Assembly: GCF_032854445.1 (NCBI RefSeq)
Contig: NC_088306.1
Span: 27,439,764-27,499,763 of the forward strand
DNA length: 60,000 bases
Direction: 5' to 3'
Origin: Liolophura sinensis
Taxonomy: Eukaryota; Mollusca; Polyplacophora; Chitonida; Chitonidae
Shown here: positions 57,561 through 60,000 of the stretch, one piece after another
How the letters are laid out: each line of letters starts with the position of its first letter
How positions within the stretch are numbered: the first letter of the stretch is position 1
Position numbers and translations under genes: made by a program
The notes under the pieces: model-generated
What the model was told of the DNA's origin: nothing
Database searches by the model: none
Seen by the model: only the letters and a program-made list of their open reading frames with translations

Positions 57561-58315
57561 TGTTATGTGCACAAATGCCGTCAGCTTCTAAATTTAGCTT
57601 GCCACGGTTTACATATGCTGAGTTCAGGGCCAGCTGTCTGCCTCTGCCTTAGAATATTCCAGAATACGCTCAGTTCGGGGCCTGTTTGTTTACAACAAGT
57701 GTTCAAGAATTTTCTTATTCCAGAAAATTCCACCAGTCTATATAAGACCTATGAAGGCAGGTCAAAAGGGGAGAACGGAGAATTATTGAGAGTTTTGGAT
57801 GCTTTCGCTGTGTATTACTTTAGTAGGCCTTTTGTGCTGAATTTTGGTGTCTTTATAGCCTCTGGCTTTGTTATATCATATCTCCACCGAGCACTTGTTC
57901 AGTCTGAACTTGTATACTTAACTTGTGCTCTTGTGTACACAGTGCTTATTAGTACACCGACCCTGTCTGTGGAATTTTGTGTATACTTCGTCTTACACTC
58001 AGTTATACTGTGGATTTTCCCACTTGTGAATATTGCCTCTGTGCATTTTTTAAGCATTGTGGAATATATGCGTCCGTTTGGACTTGACACCGTTGTACAT
58101 GTAAGTACTTTAGTATTTGTATAGATACTGCTATCCTTTCTTGTTAAACTTAAGTACTTTAGTATTTGTAAAAGTCTTGTTATCTGTTCTTGTTAAACCT
58201 AATAAATTGTTTTAAAATAAAATCTGCTAGTTTTGGTCACTTTTCTGTGCGGCTAAACTGTCGTGTATTTGGAACAAGCCATCTCTTTATAATACAGACA
58301 GTTTGGGTCGTAACA
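57561..58315 (+). mobile_element. Solo LTR, 755 bp, second copy
   Basis: Same termini (TGTTA...TAACA), same GTAT flanks and same length as 30,143-30,897, with only a few substitutions. It was copied along with the host segment and was not inserted independently. Confidence 0.85.
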
Positions 58316-58777
58316 GTATTTAAATCTCAAGTGTCGAAGGTCAGTTCAATCTTTTGATATTTTACGTTTGCTTTTCATGTTTTAATGGCTTTTCAGAAAA
58401 ACTGATATGCTGTCAAGGGGACCCTAAAAACATTTTTGTGGATCACTTGAAGTTTGACCCGTTAAGTTTGAAAGTCGCGCAGGCAAAGTGTGTACATATT
58501 AGACATTCATCTTACCCACATGGAAGACTTGTACAAAGTTAGTCTTTGCACTTAGAATTGCATATGCTCATATTTCAGAGTTATCCAAAATGCCGTTAAC
58601 CTCTGTCGAAGATCTTTTACAAATGCCCAAAAGTCAGCAAATGCAACTTTTTTCCAGAGATCACTTTTATATAAGTGCTATATTCCATTACATACAAAAA
58701 ACCCATTTTGAAAACGAAGGAGAAAAAAACCTGAAATATTAAAGTAGTTCGCCGAGCGTGAAGTTATAAGATCTTAC

Positions 58778-58914
58778 CAACATGACCCCGACAGTCCACA
58801 TGTGTAAATGACACAGTCCAGCACACCTGTTTCTTGCAGAGCTTTGAAGACACCGCTATAGGCCACCATAGCCCGGAAACCCCCACCTGACCCCAGCACG
58901 GCTACAGTCGGCAC
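58778..58914 (-). CDS. cPLA2 copy 4, nucleophile-elbow exon (partial gene)
   Basis: One exon of 137 bp with intact AG/GT borders. It encodes the VPTVAVLGSGGGFRAM to GLSGSCW part of the lipase domain and is identical in protein to the copy 2 exon at 31,496-31,360. The upstream exons (start, C2 domain) should lie beyond 60,000. The downstream exons would lie left of 57,277, where the gap and the viral element stand, so the gene may be truncated. Whether it is functional cannot be told from this window. Confidence 0.8.
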
Positions 58915-60000
58915 CTGAAATACAACGATCGATTTATAGATTGATTAATTATCAATGTGTGGACCTTGCTGGCCGAGTGGCTTAACCTGCCTTTCGCTCT
59001 TGGTCAGTGGAGCTTTACTCTAAACGTGTAGCATTTCTTTTCTTGTCAAAAAAATGTTTAGTCGGGAATCTGGGTATTGTAAGAAAGGTAAACAATCAAG
59101 CAAATAGGCCGTTAATTTTAATTGAAAGTGACGTTTGGGTGATGCTATAATGTGTTGTGTTATTATAACATAATCCTGTGTTATATTCATCATATGATCC
59201 TGGTAGACTTATACAATCTTTATCTTGAATTAATGGAATGTGTATGCTATATTTAAGGGAATACTATGCCACAACAATAGGTTACAATCTAGAATCAGTC
59301 ACGCAGGTTTTCTGATAAACTTAACGGATTGTCTTTTGAGATAGCGAAAAGCAGGAATTGAATTTTGTTCCTTTCAGGGGAGGGGGTTGGGGGAGCTACA
59401 GATAAAAATAAACGCAGTAAATTTTGCAAAAGTCATTTTAGCATAGGTACAAGCGGTTCATGTAAAATTTGCTCTCCGCGTACTGGCCGTAGATCTGTGC
59501 TAGATTTCCGAGCAGTTTTGGTTCTTTTCGATTATTATATATTTTGACGCCTATATATAGCAAAAGATATCCCAACATAAAAAGGAATTGGTCAGGTCAG
59601 CCCATAACTCGTGAGTATGGATATACAGATAGTGATTTCTCAGTCTCTTATCCCTGTTATACAATTCACCGAATCTCGTGCCTCTCTTGACATATCCCCA
59701 GATCTCGTAGGTTTGTGTAAATGTTGATTTCCAGTATGAGCAACCCAGAAGAACACGCATTCTAAAATTGGAATGTACTTGGGACGGATGTCGTATTTGA
59801 ATCGCACAATCCTGCCTACGACTGGTTGTATCCTGACACAGATAGAGCTTATCCGATGAAATAGACACTCTGATTCGGGTTTTTTTTTTTCTTTTTCATT
59901 TTTTATTGATTTCTTTCTACCGAGATTTGCAGGTATCCTTGCGGAGTGGGGTAAAACAACGCTGTTGCGAGAGTTACGGAGAGAAACAGCCCCAAATATG

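Larger units (their letters stand above)
57277..60000. repeat. Direct duplicate of about 29,853-32,582 (copy 4 segment)
   Basis: Near-identical to copy 2 in the same orientation, and so inverted relative to copy 3. It starts in the same intron in which copy 3 stops at 41,457. Confidence 0.9.

Overview
The window is a piece of an animal nuclear genome, AT-rich, with multi-exon genes, introns, microsatellites, minisatellites and tRNA-derived SINEs. Several interspersed repeats resemble ones I associate with lophotrochozoans, and a bivalve mollusc is my best guess, but this rests on repeat style and not on a species marker. A run of 200 Ns at 57,077-57,276 shows that this is a scaffold.

Host layout. 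The locus is an alternating array of cytosolic phospholipase A2 (cPLA2, group IV) copies: copy 1 (+, 2.0-15.4 kb), copy 2 (-, 37.2-24.2 kb), copy 3 (+, 38.8-40.6 kb, 3' truncated) and copy 4 (-, one exon at 58.8 kb, running off the window). Copy 2 can be followed through 16 exons with matching splice phases to a 723-residue protein. It has a C2 domain, the GSGGG oxyanion hole, the GLSGS nucleophile elbow and the catalytic VDAGLTF aspartate. Copies 1 and 3 are pseudogenes without C2 exons. Exon fragments of a fourth, more divergent cPLA2 paralogue lie at 17.5-18.5 kb. Copies 1 and 2 form a large inverted repeat. Its 7.4-kb spacer holds a 75-bp and a 48-bp minisatellite. The inverted pair was apparently duplicated in tandem (1-36 kb against 37.2-60 kb). 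A solo LTR in copies 2 and 4, with empty sites in copies 1 and 3, supports that order. A decayed Gypsy-type LTR retrotransposon (7.2-11.8 kb) sits in an intron of copy 1 only.

Viral element. From about 41.46 kb to at least 56.07 kb lies a GC-richer, intron-free, gene-dense block that is an integrated Maverick/Polinton- or adintovirus-like dsDNA virus. It encodes a retrovirus-type integrase, a family-B DNA polymerase, an A32-like packaging ATPase, a probable double-jelly-roll major capsid protein and about ten accessory or structural proteins. Its most unusual feature is one replication gene in which a SAP-like domain, PolB, an SF1 helicase and a C-terminal HNH nuclease follow one another, broken by one stop and two frameshifts. 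Seven small or mid-size genes are intact; the others carry isolated frameshifts. The element lies at the centre of the second cPLA2 inverted pair, in place of about 25 kb present in the first pair. Its right junction is hidden by the gap.
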